Below are positions 1 through 13,100 of a stretch of 64,000 nt of DNA, piece by piece. The stretch is taken from positions 423,881 through 487,880 of the forward strand of contig JAFEMH010001354.1 in the NCBI GenBank assembly GCA_022495995.1. Reading direction: 5' to 3'. The notes under the pieces are model-generated. The model was not told where the DNA came from, made no database searches, and saw nothing but the letters and a program-made list of their open reading frames with translations. This DNA is from Adenophora triphylla var. japonica (lineage: Eukaryota > Streptophyta > Magnoliopsida > Asterales > Campanulaceae). The number at the start of each line of letters is the position of its first letter. Within the stretch, counting starts at the first letter, position 1. The position numbers and the translations under genes were made by a program.

Positions 1-2004
1 TGCCAATTCATGGGGGTAGAAGCTGATCGCTTCATCTCTTACTTCTCTCCTTGGAGGCACATGTGGGGCCTTATTGAGCTGGAATATCTTGTGCTTGATG
101 GCCGTGTTGCTCGCTTGTTCAGTGATGACCCCTGTGTTCGGCCAGGTTGCCTAGGTCCTTGTTGCCCACCTGCTGGCTGCTCACCTCCTCCGGCTTGAGG
201 TCTCTTCACATAAGCTTCGAGTCTCCCCTGGTCGACCATTCTCTGGATGATACGCTTTAATCCCAAGCAATCCTCTGTGAGATGACCAGTGTCTTTGTGA
301 TAGTCGCAGTACTTGCTGTTGTCCCTTCTAAACTTGTTGCCTGGATTCATTGGGACAGGAGGAGCTAGCTCGACAGCATTCAAAATCTCAGTTCGACTCA
401 CCGTGAGGGGAGTGAAAGCTTCGGGCACCTTCTCTGTTGCCCTAGTTCTGTTCTTTCCATTTTTATTGTTCCCCCCATTCTTGTTGGAGTCCTTTTTATC
501 GTCAGCGACTTCAACCTTGGGGCTCTTACCATTCTTCTTTTCTTTCCTCTCCTCAGCAAGAGCGACGTTGTATACCTTCTCAAACAACTCCTGTCGAGTT
601 GTTACTGTACGAACTGTGAGCTCGTAATCCATGTCTGCCGAGGAAATACCGTTTCGGAAGCAGTTAATGACTTCCCTATCAGTGAGGTCTTCCTCTATCT
701 TATCAACCATCTCTTTGAACTTGGTGAAATAGCTCATCGAGCTTTCATTCTTACCCTGCACCAAGTTATTCAGATCAGTGACGGTTATCTTCCGAGCTCC
801 TGCAGTCGAGAAGCGGTCTAAGAATTTCGTTACAAGCATGCCCAAGTGGTGATACTACCAGCTCCCAAACCATTGAACCAAGTTAGAGGCCGCCTCAAGA
901 AGTGTGCTTAGGAGAGCTTTGCACATGTTGTCATCCTCATTGGCGACAAAACACATAGTGGCTTCCAGATGTGCTATGTGGCTCCTGGCATTTGTCGACC
1001 CGCAGTACTTCTCCAGAAGAGGCAACCTGAAAGTAGGAGGAGGTCGACTATCTCTGATTTTCTTTGGAAAAAGGTCGAAGAGCAAAGTCAATTCGTCAAC
1101 CTTTTCCCGTCTCTTTTTTCTTCTCCTCTTCCCATTGTTCGAATTTCTTCTTCATCAATAGCCATTCTCTAGCATCGGGTCTTTCATCTCCTGGAGGGGG
1201 AGCAGCATTGGACCTCTGGCCCTCACTTCTGGGGGGAGTCACCTGCCTACTCCTTCTGTCCCTGTGAGAATTGGTCCTTTCGATCTTATTGGAGATCTAT
1301 GTCATTACTTCTTTGAGGCGACCTGCGCCTCTCGGCCAGACGGCGACCTGCGCTGTTATCTCCACGTGGCGACTGCGCCTTTCCTCTCACAGCGACCTAT
1401 GCCCATTCCTGTCTCTATGGGATCCCGATCTCTGCGTTCGCGCCGGAGAGACATGCTGTTTTACATTGGCATTAACTAAGTCCTCAAATCGATTGAGCCT
1501 CCTGCTCTGTTTACATTGAGGCTAGCCCTTAAATCGTTACTCGGCACATGAACTATAGTAGGAGCTCGACGTACTATTCTCGTCCTCGCCGTTCGTCCCA
1601 CACCTTCGTTTGGCCTAGCACTCCCGGCTCGCCGCCCGTTGGAGACTTGGGAGGGAGCAATCCTTTACGAACGTACGTCGGCCCGCTTCCGCTCCTCCAC
1701 GGCTATCGTGTCGGCTAAAATTTGAGCTCGCTCTAACATCATTTCCTTCTTGCTCATGGGGTTGGTGGAGGGACCCGCCCGTTTCCAACATTCACCGAGC
1801 ATTTGGACGCTTTGGAGGAGGTGGAACTTCTTGCCCATCCATATGTCTTTTCCCTCTCCTTGTGTCGTGCAATCCCCTGCCGTCAGCGACACTAGTAGAG
1901 CGTGTGGCTCTACCATGAGGACGATTTGGTGGGGGAGGAGGCAAGTTCAAGTTTTCAGCATTGACATTGAGATTTCCTGCGTTTGTATTGGGGTTGTTGT
2001 TCAC
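1..2004 (-). pseudogene. gag pseudogene of Tat-like Ty3/gypsy element
   Basis: Gag forms the nucleocapsid shell of the retrotransposon particle and binds its RNA. The longest open piece (845 to 39) holds the C-terminal capsid region followed by a zinc-knuckle-like CDYHKDTGHLTEDC motif (C-x2-H-x4-GH-x4-C pattern) and a basic glycine/glutamine-rich tail. A second piece (1091 to 855) in the same frame carries the upstream capsid motif PPPTFRLPLLEKYCGSTNAR; the two are separated by one TAG codon at 855-857. The N-terminal part (about 2004-1665) is proline/asparagine-rich and split between two frames. Between 1664 and 1092 no frame stays open. Near 39 a frame change separates gag from the protease start. 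The retrotransposon gag family is clear; the N-terminal limit is uncertain because no ATG is obvious there. Confidence 0.75.
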
Positions 2005-2124
2005 CTAAATGAATTCTTCAGAAGCATCTTCAACATGCCCGTCTGGGGTTACCATTGTTGTAGGTTGATGAACTTTTCGAGGTCAAGCTTAAGCACGTTT
2101 CCGTGATGGAACCAAACCGATCTT

Positions 2125-2772
2125 TGCCGCAGAAATGTGCTTATCAATCTTCCTCCACGTGGCGGACCGATCACCTCGGCTTCTTGACTCAAAGCAGAAC
2201 CCACGACTAGCCGGATGTGTCTCGGCGAAGACGCTCGGGCGTGAGAGTAAGATAATAGTTGTATATAGCTCAAAATGTATTGAATGATGAACTCGAAATA
2301 CAAAATGGCAGAGTTACCACTTGGCGTTGGTAGTGATGAAGTATTTATAGTTGGTGTAGGTAGTTTAATGATAGGGCTACATGAGCTCCGAAATTATAGC
2401 GGCGGTTATGCTCGTGGGAACGTGCACATGTAACCGTCCACGATTTATAGGGATGCTTTGTTATGGAAAGATTGACCCACGTGCATCAACACATGCAGTC
2501 GATACTTGATGATTAGGTCGAGGTCGCCACTCATGGAATGGTCGACGACCGTCGGGCAGCATGGTTCGTACCCGAATTGTGATATGGATCATTAGGTCGG
2601 ACTAAGTTAGGTCGGGATCCGATAGGTCGGACCACGGGCTTAGTCGGCGATACAAGAGATGGGCTTTGGGCCTTGTTCTGATTGAGTCAGCCTCATTGAG
2701 AATGTAATGGCCTAGGCTGCTTGTGATTGGGCTTTACTCCTTTGGCCCAACTCGACACTTTTGGTATGTTCA
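2125..2772 (-). repeat. 5' LTR of the minus-strand Tat-like element
   Basis: On the minus strand the sequence starts TGAACATACC and contains a TATAAATA box (plus-strand position about 2340-2350), then a stretch with TCTCACGCCCGAGCGTCTTC. This resembles the U5 segment of the other Tat LTR (54461-54480). The TGAACA start also resembles that LTR (TGAACAG). The inner end is set just before the degenerate primer-binding region and is good to perhaps 15 bp. The matching 3' LTR lies outside the window. Confidence 0.55.
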
Positions 2773-2773
2773 A

Positions 2774-2837
2774 TTATTATTATTATTATTATTATTTTAT
2801 TATTATTATTATTTATTTATTATTATTATTATTATTA

Positions 2838-2868
<31 letters not shown>

Positions 2869-3080
2869 TTATTATTATTATGATTATTATTATTTTATTA
2901 TTAATATTTTATTATTATTATTATTAATTTATTATTATTATTATTATTTTATTATTATTATTGTATTATTAATATTTTATTATTATTATTATTTTATTAT
3001 TATTATTATTATTATTATTTTATTATTATTATTAATTTATTATTATTATTATTATTATTATTTTATTATTATTATTATTA
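2774..3080. repeat. (ATT)n microsatellite, about 300 bp, interrupted
   Basis: Nearly pure TTA/ATT trinucleotides with regular TTTT interruptions abut the outer end of the Tat LTR. The long Tyr/Ile/Leu reading frames here are translations of this repeat, not genes. Confidence 0.95.
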
Positions 3081-3145
3081 GTCCTTTTTTTGTCAAAGAC
3101 CAAAAATATAAATAATATAAATAATAAAAATAATACAAATAACAC

Positions 3146-3195
3146 AAAGAGAGTTAGCCAAAGTACCAAATTTGGTAACTTCACTAACTCTCTTT
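3146..3195. repeat. Palindrome, possible end of a small DNA transposon
   Basis: AAAGAGAGTTAG at 3146-3157 pairs with CTAACTCTCTTT at 3184-3195, with a second small palindrome (ACCAAATTTGGT) inside. The following sequence to about 3296 ends in a CATTGGAGTTGCCC-type terminus that resembles DNA-transposon ends, but I could not find the partner terminus; the microsatellite may have replaced it. Confidence 0.4.
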
Positions 3196-3594
3196 CAAAT
3201 TTTGATTCCCCAAGTTTACCCCATTGAAAATGCTAACTCCTTTGGGAGGGAGGTACCAAAATTTGATTTTGGTACCAATCATTGGAGTTGCCCTTATAAC
3301 ATTATTATGTTTGTGGATTTGATTAAATTTAAATTTTACCTCGTTTCTTAAATATAAATAGGCCATCGTTAATGCAACCAACTCGTTGGAGAGGTTGAAA
3401 ATCCACGCGGGGTTGACATTTATTTTCATACTTGAGGTGATGAAGGGTAGATTTGGTAATATGTTAAAAGATTCTCTCGTAAACATCATCTGACGAGGCA
3501 GCCGTTGACCAGACCACGCGTTTGGGTCAGTGTTATCACTTTCAAATTACTTAAATAAATACCCACAATTCAACTCCAACGCCAAGGACTAGTA

Positions 3595-3875
3595 CTCCTT
3601 CCTTCCCCGGCTGGTGACACTTATTTTTATTTTGATCGTCCCAGTTCACTTGATATCTTTTAAAAATAGTCTATTTTTTATATTTTTATATTAGATGGAC
3701 CCTATCACTCATTCTTTTTCTTCATTTTTCACCACTCAATTTATTCAATCAACACTATTATTTACCCCACTCATTTTCTCTCTTCATTTTCTATCACACA
3801 TTTTTTTTATTTTATTCTTTTTTCTTAATTCTTGTGCCCACCTCTTGAATGTCAAGTGAGGTGGGACGGAGGGAG
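3595..3875. mobile_element. Stowaway-like MITE
   Basis: The right terminus is GGGACGGAGGGAG and the left a mutated CTCCTTCCTTCCC. It is flanked by TA at 3593-3594 and 3876-3877, the target duplication of Tc1/mariner-related Stowaway elements. Its interior matches the Stowaway at 55114-55376 (CACTCATTCTCTCTC-like arms and GTCAAGTGAGGTGGG near the right end). Confidence 0.8.
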
Positions 3876-3877
3876 TA

Positions 3878-4740
3878 TGTTTTAATATTCAAATTTCCAT
3901 TCCAAAACGGGTTACATTTAATGGCCATACCCGACTTTGGATTCACGGGCCGAGCTCTCAACCGGTTCAATACTTCCGTTTTTGTTATTTTAAACCTCCT
4001 AAATGACAAAAATATCCATGTGTGACTTTACATGCCACCACCAAACCGGCGATTTCGAAAAGTTGAAGAAAAAGCATGGACCACCCCGGCAAATTGTATA
4101 CAGTCACTTAAAATATGAGAAAAATAATATAAATTGAGTATTAATAATATGTGACAAATTAAATAAAAGATGATTTAAAAAGATATTGTGAGTAGGATTG
4201 GATTGGGTTGCTAATGAATGATAAAAAGAAAACGGTTGGGTTGTAAATGTAAATTGAGTAGGTGGAGCAGAGAAAAATGATATTTAATTGTTGGGTTGAG
4301 TTGACTTGGATTGCTGATGATCATATTCTTAATATTTAATTGTTGAATTAAGTTGAATTTGATTGCTGATGATTATAGTTTTAATATTAATCAAATTATA
4401 AGATATAAATTTGAAATTTTTGCATAAAAACAACTAAAAAATTGCCAAAAAAATAATTATGAAAAAGTAAAATAAATCACCGTGAGTTTACGGTTCATAT
4501 AAGATCGCTAAAAATTTTGAATTGTGGACCGGCGATTGGTTTATAAACCGTGAACTCAAAATTTTGAACCGTGCATGGTCTTGTGACAACGCACTTTAAG
4601 GGTAAAAAATGAGCTGACCCATTTCAGTCAAACAATGTGTATAAAAAGGTTCGAATAATTTAGAAATCAATCTTCAACACTTAAAAAATAAACGCCCCCT
4701 AAACTCGTATAACTTTCTGTCAGGCCGGGCTGTATGGCCA
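3878..4740. other. Intergenic AT-rich region upstream of PFD1
   Basis: No gene is visible. It contains a diverged direct repeat of about 55 bp (units starting near 4280 and 4336, both with ATATTTAATTGTTG) and a pair of short inverted pieces around 4485-4580 (GTTTACGGTTCA and TGAACCGTG). No transposon ends were recognised. Confidence 0.5.
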
Positions 4741-4760
4741 TCTCGCAAGCACTGATCATA

Positions 4761-4917
4761 GCCCATAGGGCCCATTAATTTATTATATAATAGCTAGACA
4801 GGAGGCCCATGAAGAATATAATTAAGGAAGTTGGGCTGGTTTAAGCCCAGTCATCCGGTGAACCATCGATCTACTTATCAGCGACATAACTGCCGTAGTT
4901 CTAGTTAGTTAGGGTTT
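4761..4917 (+). promoter_or_regulatory. Core promoter and 5' leader signals of PFD1
   Basis: A GGGCCCATTA box (4768-4777) and an AGGCCCAT box (4803-4810) match plant site-II/TCP-type elements. TGGGCTGG (4832-4839) and AAGCCCAG (4843-4850) add an inverted pair. TATATAA at 4784-4790 is a plausible TATA box. TTAGGGTTTT at 4909-4918 is a telo-box (AAACCCTAA reversed) in the likely leader, 42 bp before the ATG. Site-II plus telo-box is a known pairing in plant growth-related housekeeping genes, which fits a general chaperone subunit. No transcription start is proven. Confidence 0.6.
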
Positions 4918-4959
4918 TGAAATTCCGGCATTTCGCAGTGACAGCGAGCTTGATCAAAT

Positions 4960-7101
4960 ATGGCTGACGAAGCGATCAAGACAGTATGTTTGTTGCATTT
5001 TCTTTCTGTTTTCTGTTTTCTGTTGATTTTTTTTCTTTAATTCTACTTGCGCAATGTATATGAAGAAATTTTAAAAATTCACATAATCAGCAGCAGTAAT
5101 TGGTGGTAAATTTTGAATTGGTTATAACAATTGTTAATTGTGGTTCATGTTTGGATGATTTGATCAGGCTTTCATGGAGATTCAAGGACGCATGATTGAG
5201 ACCACTGCAAAATTGAAGCAGGTAAGTCCTCTAATGCGCCTTTCTTTTGGGAAAAAAAAAAAATGGAAAATACTCCCTCCTGCCCAAAATGATCTTCCCA
5301 CTTTTTTTTGGCCTTGCTAGGATAGGAATCATCTTGAGCAATAATTTTAGGTTGATTTAATTTTACAAATGAAAATCTAAAACTTGTTATTGATACCCAT
5401 CAACAATACTATCAATAACAAGTTTTAGATTTTCATTTGGATAATTAAATCAATTTCAAATTAATTATTCGTTCTTAAAAAGGGCTAAAAAAGGGCAAAT
5501 TACAAATAAGTGTTCAAAGTATAGGGGGGGTGTTTGTAGTTCAGGGTACGATGTTTCATTTTTGGTGATTAAGGGTCCAAAGTCAGCAAATGCGGGCAGT
5601 TAAGGGTTTTTTTGACGGAAATGTTAGATTTCAGTGAGCATGTGACGTACACGTGAGATCTAACTGAGGATATTTTAGAAATAAATGTTTGTACTTAAGG
5701 GGTATAATGAAATTTAAAAACTTGTGAGGGCTAAACTCAAACTTTCCCATCTCTTTCCCCTCTCCACCCCACTGTTGCACCACGACCCACCCTCATACCC
5801 TTCCCATTACATCTCTATTGACCCATCTCATTTTCCTCACACCCTCGTCCGCTTCCCCTTCCCTAAACCATGCCCCTTTCGCCACCAATTGATCAAGATG
5901 ACTACCTAGGGTTTTAATTTGACCTATGGCAGAAGCTTCAAGGTCCCAATTTACACATCACCAATTCACTCCAACGTGTCTCACCACCATCTTTGTTATG
6001 GTTGTTTTTCCAATTAGAATTCTAGTAACTCCGGTCCGACAACAACTCTCTGCCTAGGGCTTGATTGATGAGAAAACAGGGGAAACCGGAGCTTTGAGTA
6101 CATTTCAATTTGCTGGTTTTCTTTGGAGTAGTGTTAATTTTCTATGAATTCTCAGTGTGTTACTTGATTTTTTCATATTTTCTCAATTATGGTGATGATG
6201 GTGGATGTTGATTGAGAAAACAAGGGAAATCAATTGATTTTGTTTTTCTCTTTCTGGGTTTGGGATATTCTCAATTTTTTGGTGGGTCATTTGTGTGTTC
6301 TCTGATTTGTGAATTGTTGATTTCCTTAAAATATCGATGTTGCTTGGTGGTGATGGTGGTGTAAGTAGTGGTGATGGATGTTGGTGTTGGAGGTGAATGA
6401 AAATATAATAATGGAGAAAGGGGTTTTCAGTTCAATCTCAAATTTGAAGGAAAGAATTAAAAAATCAAATTATGAAAATGAATAAAAAATTTCTAAAATA
6501 TCCTCAGTTAAGTCTCACGTGGACGGCATGCTCACTTAACTGAAAATTCTAACTTTTTCGTTAAAAAACCCTTAACTGCCAACATTTGGTGACTTTGGAC
6601 CCTTAGTCACCAAAAATGAAACATCGGACAGGACACTGAACTACAAACACCCCCTATTCTTTGGATCCTTATTTGTAATTTACCCGTAAAAAAATGGAAA
6701 GATCATTTTGGAACAGAGGGGGGGGGGTAGAATAGAAGTTGAAGCCACGTCGTGAATGTAAATGTGTATGCTTGTGTGCATATACTATTATTAGGTGGCA
6801 TAGAAATCCGAACTTGTGACAGTTAAAGGTCATTCGTAGTAATATTATGCGAATGGTAAGGGTAAGGACCTATCGTGTCCAGAAGTTTTCTATGCTTTAG
6901 GAGAATGAATTAATACGGAAAACTCGTTCCTTTCCTGGTTCCTTTGTAATCTCCAAGATTCATGGTTACTTAAGATCCAATAGGAGTTGAATAAAGTGGG
7001 TTTTTAGTTTTATTGACCATAGTTGTCAAAGGCAAAAGGAGAGAGGCGGGAGATATGTGCTTGAAAAAGGCGAAAGGCGAGGCGAGTAAGGAGGAGAATA
7101 G

Positions 7102-7143
<42 letters not shown>

Positions 7144-10100
7144 TTTGTTAGGATACCCATAGTAGGAGTATCCTAACAAGTGGCCCAATATTTTTTGACA
7201 AAAATGTCCCTCATTCCACAAAGCAAATGATATATATGATGGGGGTTAAATTGTAATTTCAAATAACTTTTTTTTTTTTACAGAGAAAGCGTCGTTCTCT
7301 CTCTACTTTCTCACGGCGATTCTACCTCCCCAGATTCCGACGACCTCTCGCCTCCCAAACCCGCCCAGTTCCGACGACATCACTTGCAGATCGGAGTTGG
7401 GGAAGGGTTGATAGGGGATGGAGAAGATAGATCTGGAAGAGGGAGGTCGGAGTGGGGGAGGGGTCGTCGTCGGTGGGGTGGTCGGAGTGGGAGGCGTAGC
7501 CGGAATATGGGGAGGTCTAAGGTCGCCAGCCGGACCAGTGAGAAAGGAGAGAGAGAGAGAACGTGAGGCAAGAGAGAGAGAAGAGAAGGACGCTTTTAAT
7601 ATATATAAAAAAAAAGTTATTTGAAATTACAATTTAACCTCCATCATATATATCCTTTGCTTTGTGGAATGAGGGACATTTTTGTCCAAAAAAATTGGGC
7701 CACTTGTTAGAATACTCTTACTATGGGTATCCTAACAAAACCCATATATATATATGTATACATATACATATGTATATATATATATATATGTATATATATA
7801 TGTATATATATACATATATATATACATATACATATATATATATATATATTCTTATCAAATATGTATATATACACATGCAAAACATAAACAAAGAATAAAA
7901 CGTATTATGAACACGAATAAAACATGAAATAAATTTCACAATTCCGCATATAATAGTATCCTAATATAATTCAAACCTCAAAAGTAAAAATTCTAAGAAA
8001 AAAGAAGAATGAATCAAAATTACGAAGTTCAAATCAACAAAACAAGTACTAGTTTAAGCAAGTTAAATAAACTTAAACCCTTAAATATTATCGAGAAAAG
8101 AAATCAAGTTCCAAAATCATGCACAAGTAGATAAAAATTTGAAGAGCATGGGACTAGAAAGAAAGAAAAAAAAAAGAAAAAATGCGAGAGGCGGGTGGCA
8201 AAGAGGCGAGCAAGGAGAACGCCTTGTGAAGAAAGGTGTGCTGGCTACAAAGAGGCGACCGACCCCCCAAGGCACCAAAAAGGCGGAGCGGGCGGTCGCC
8301 TTTAACAACTATGTTATTGACAATGAATGATTGTAGAAGAACCCAATTACAGTTTTATCTTAGAGAGATGCTGATTAGTGTCACAAGGGAATAAGCATAT
8401 CCTGAATGTTAATGTGCTCGTCTTCTGCTACTAGTTAAACATTTCTCCAGGAGTCTAGGTCGCATTGGACAATGATTTTTCGTGCATAGTTTTGTATTAC
8501 TTGAGATTTTTGGACTTACTATGTAGTAGATCTCATGCTTTCCATGGGCCCAAGTATTCAACAGTGTAGCAAACTGCGATGTCATAGCACATGAAGCCTG
8601 CGATTACAAGAGATTCACTAGTGTATTTTGATGATTCTCACCTTCCCGAAAAATGAATTACTCTTTCTCATTTTAATATCCTTGTATTCTTGTGGTGTGG
8701 AATCTAATTAGTTCTGTATATTTGCTTAATATATCCTCCTGAAATTTACAAAAGGACAATTCCACTTTCCTCTTTGGTCTATCATCAAAGCATAGCCCCA
8801 TTTCTCAAAAAGTATATAATTGCAGTGAAATTTAACGGAAGTACAAACTGGTAAAGCTAAAAAAATAAAAATTAAAGGTTTGACTTGTCAAAAAAGACTC
8901 TTTTTTTGGGGGCATAGAAAATAATATAAAAGGGGGAGTGTGAGATTAGGTACGAAGCACAGATAAAGGGGAAGTTGGCAATATTTTGGAGAAATTGTTG
9001 GTGGCTGGAGACTGAAGCCTACTGCTATTGGGAGGTTCACTTGTTTAACTTAAGCATATTCTGAATGATAAACTAGGTCCGCGGAAGATCATTGTGGTGT
9101 GTCCCTCTGTCAGTACACGGACACACTGAAATAATGCTGCATAAGTCCCGGGTCTGTAATGTGGTTAGTTCCCGGTTGTCAATAGATCACTACCGCACTG
9201 AGATACATATTGTAATAATTACTGACTGCACCTTAGCATTTTGGTTTGACCTATCCAATTTTTCTGATTTTTCTCCACCTCCTGGACTGTGAACCCCATT
9301 ATGTGTATGGTTTGTTTGGCTTGAAGCTTTATAACAAACCATGCAACTGACTAGCTAGCTGCAAACTAACAATATAAGGAAAACTCAAATAGCCATGAAT
9401 ATACTTAAACTTTGAAAGAAATTTTGTTGGGGCCTATTAATCCTTTAAATTAAACAGTGCAAATTCAAGCAGCGTGGTTACAAATAGTTATATTGCATCT
9501 GGGATATGTAAAGCACTATAGACGCTTCAGAGTTCAAAAATGCACAAGGTAACCTTGTTGAAACTCACCCATGGATAGGTTACAAATTGTGTTTCCCGCG
9601 TTTCCTTTTCAATGTGCTAGCACAAGCCATTATAGTAAACTGGTGTGTTATACGCACAACCAAAAAAAGTTTGACAAATTGCATAAACAAAATCAAGAAA
9701 GTTATTATAACTATATAACGATTAATTTATAATATAATTTTAAAATTGGCGCATTCAACTAAAAAATATACTGGCATTACAACAACAACAACAACAAAGC
9801 TTTAGTCCCAAAATAATTTGGGGTCGGCTAACATGAATCCTCATATGTTATCGTGAAAAAAAAATAATAATAAAATAAAATAAAATAAAATAAAATAAAA
9901 TAAAATAAAAAAATAAATAAAAAATAAATAAAAAAATAAATAAATAAATAAATAAAAAAAAAATCAACCCCCCACATGGATTTTTGCCCTCCACTCCGGC
10001 CTCTTCAACACCGTACTTTCATCCACTCCAAGTAAATTCATATCATTTTCAATTACTCTAATCCAAGTTTGTTTGGGTCTTCCCCTACCCCTCGCCATTT

Positions 10101-13100
10101 TATCATTTCTCCACTGTTTCGGCCTCCTAACCGCGCATCACTCGGTCTCCTTCTCACATGTCCAAACCACCGTAGACGATTTTCCTCATTTTATCCTCAA
10201 TGGCGCAACTCCTACTTTACCTCTCGATCACCTCATTCCCCAATCGATCCTTTCTTGTATGACCGCACATCCATCGAAGCATACGCATCTCCGCCACATT
10301 CATCTTATGCACGTGACATCGTTTCACGGCCCAACATTCGTGCCGTAAAGCAATGCGGCCTAATTGCCGTGCGGTAGAATTTTCCCTTTAATCTATTGGG
10401 CATGCCGCGATCACATAGAAACCCCGTAGCACTCTTCCACTTCAACCAACCTGCTTTAATCCTATGAGCCACATCTCCATCTAATTCTCCATCCTTTTGG
10501 ATAATGGATCCAAGATAGCGAAAAACTCGAAGCTTGGATAATATTTTCATCAAATGTGACCGCCCCTGCCTCCTACTTCCAACTCGCTAAACTTACACTC
10601 CAAATATTCGCCTTGCTTCGCTAATCGAAAACCTCGAGATTCCAAAGTGTGTCTCCACAACTCCAATTTACTTTCAACACCCTCTCTTGTCTCATCAATC
10701 AAGACAATATCATCTCGCGAACAAAGATACACTTTGGTATATCATCTTGACCGACCTCGTCAATTCATCCATTATCAAAGCAAAAGAAAGGGGCTAAGTG
10801 CGAACCTTGATGCACTCCAATCTTTATAGGGAACTCTTCGCCTTTCCCAACACTAGTCTCGTACACAAGTACTAACTCCATTAAACATGTCCTCGATAAT
10901 ATCAATATATTTCTTTGAAACACCCTTCTCTAATGCCCACCAAAGTACCTCTCTTGGCACTTTATCATACGCCTTCTCCAAATCAATGAAAATCATATGC
11001 AAATCTTTCTTTTGATCCCGATATTTCTCCATGGTTTGTCTCATAAGATATATTGCCTCCATAGTCGATCTTCCTGGCATAAACCCAAATTGGTTATCCG
11101 AAATATCCACAATTTTTCTCAGCCTTTGTGCAATCACTCTTTCTCAAAGTTTCATAGTATGGCTCATTAGTTTGATCCCCGATAGTTGGCACACCCGACA
11201 TCACCTTTATTCTTATACAAAGGGATCAGAGTACTCTTCCGCCACTCTAATGGCATTGTGTTAACTCTCCATATCTTATTAAATAGCGTTGTTAACCAAT
11301 CTACTCCCCTCTCCCCGAAACATCTCCAAACCTCAATTGGTATACCATCCGGTCCAACGGCTTTCTTCAATCTCATCTTTTTCATTGCCATTTTCACTTC
11401 ACTCTTTCGAATTCTCCGCATAAAATCTCGATTAACCATACTCGAAAAGATATTTAAATCTCCAACATCCTGCTCTTGACCGCATTTAAACAAGTTATCA
11501 AAGTACGAACTCCATCTATCTTTTATCTCTTTATCCCCGACTAAAACTCTTTGGTCTACATCCTTCACACATTTAACCGTCCCAATATCTCGTGTCCTCT
11601 TATCCCTCATACGAGCGAGCCTGTAGATGTCCTTTTCCCCTTCTTTTGTATCCAACTTATCATAAAGTTTCTAATTCACCTCGCTCTTTGCGTCTCTTAC
11701 CGCTTTCTTAGCATCTCTTCTAGCTTCCTTATACTTCTCATAGTTCTCGTCGCTCCTACATTTCCCCAATAATTTGTAGCATTCCCGCTTGCCCTTTATT
11801 GCTTGTTTTACTTCCTCGTTCCACCATGATGTGTCCTTACTTGGTGGCCCATTTCCTCTAGATTCTCCAAGGACTTCTTTCGCCACCTCCTTTATGGTAT
11901 GTACCATCTTAGTCCAAGTCGAATCTATATCCATATCCTCCATATTATCCGCCCAAATACCGGTATCGACCATCTTAGCTACATATTTCGGTTGATTTTC
12001 CCCTCAAGTCTTCACCACTTGATTCTAGGGTCTACCTGTGATTTTCTCTTCCTCGAAATTCTCTTTACTTGAAAATCAAGTACCACCCGCCCATGCTGAG
12101 TTGCCGTGCTCTCACCCGAACAACCTCGCAATCCGTATAACTCTTTCTACAAGTATTTCTTACTAAGAAGAAGTCAATCTGACTCGCATTACCTCCACTC
12201 CTATAGGACACCAAGTGAGATTCTCTCTTCTTGAACCAAGTGTTCATTATACTCAAGTCATATGCCAACGCAAAGTCTAGGATACTATTTCCTGCTTCAT
12301 TCCTCTCTCCAAAACCAAAACCTCCATGTATGCTCTCAAAGCCATGTCGACTAGATCCCACATGTCCGTTCAGATCACCACCAATCACTAATTTCTCACC
12401 ACTAGGTACTCGTTGCACTACCTCCTCCAAATCTTCCCAGAACACTTGTTTAATAGATGCATCCAACCCTACTTGTGGTGCATAGGCGAAAATAATAGTT
12501 ATAATCTCATCACGTATCACCCGTTTAATGCCCATAATTCGATCACTCTTCCTGTACACTTCCACCCATAGTTGCGAAAGGCTAGCGCCTCTCTGGCCCG
12601 CCTCGCCGTTTTGGCGCCTTTAGGGGTCGACCGCCTTTTGGTTTTATGGCGGGCTGTTGTGCGCCTTTTAGGCCAGGCGAGGCGTTTCTTGATTATTGTG
12701 AGAGGCGTGAGGAGTCCGCCTTTGTCAAAACTCATAATAGGCATATGTGTAGTCTTAAACTAGGTCATTTTGTAATTTTAGTTTCAATAATTTAACTTAC
12801 CCAATGCATGGTTTTGGGATAATATGGAGTAAAGATAGCTTGTGGCGTACATGAGAAAGAAAGATATCCATAATTTCTCTCTAGCGATCAAAAGAAAATA
12901 AGTGTCATAAATAACAAATTAGAACGACGCCAAAGGAGTGGGACAAAAAACACTACAAATAGCTTGCTTTATTCAAATTTTTAAAGGGAGGTTTGCAAAT
13001 TTTTATATGTTTACTAATTTAATTTGTTTTTTCGCTTTACATTGGGTCTCCTTTGTCATTTGAATTTTTAACTATATCTTATGTTCATCGCTAGGTATGG

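Larger units (their letters stand above)
1..2772 (-). mobile_element. Ty3/gypsy Tat-like LTR retrotransposon, 5' part, cut by window start
   Basis: Read on the minus strand, the element starts with an LTR (about 2772 to 2125), passes a degenerate primer-binding region near 2112-2100, then a broken gag. The first 30 bases of the window, read in reverse, give a peptide like EAISFYPHELA. This resembles the start of the protease region in the second Tat element of this window (ISFSPNELAG near 42780), so pol should continue beyond the left edge. The lineage is inferred from the gag and this similarity; no RT is in the window to confirm it. The element is inactive, with stops and frameshifts in gag. 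Confidence 0.75.
7018..8313. mobile_element. hAT element in PFD1 intron 2
   Basis: The termini CATAGTTGTCAAAGGC and GCCTTTAACAACTATG are inverted repeats with one mismatch. The element is flanked by a perfect 8-bp duplication TTATTGAC (7010-7017 and 8314-8321), diagnostic of hAT insertion. Subterminal regions are rich in AGGCG motifs, possible transposase-binding repeats. It has no transposase and carries another element (7141-7742) plus AT microsatellites. Confidence 0.85.

Noticed and set aside
2723..3115. 130-residue frame rich in Tyr, Ile and Leu
   Set aside because: It is the translation of the (ATT)n microsatellite; no composition or motif of a real protein.
7384..7624. Gly/Arg-rich frames in the GC-rich core of the nested MITE
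   Set aside because: Overlapping frames on both strands, no start context and no recognisable domain; kept only as possible captured sequence.
7662..7939. Tyr-Ile-rich frames on both strands
   Set aside because: They are translations of the (AT)n tract.
10069..10377. Plus-strand frames of about 100 residues
   Set aside because: Antisense shadows of the LINE reverse transcriptase.
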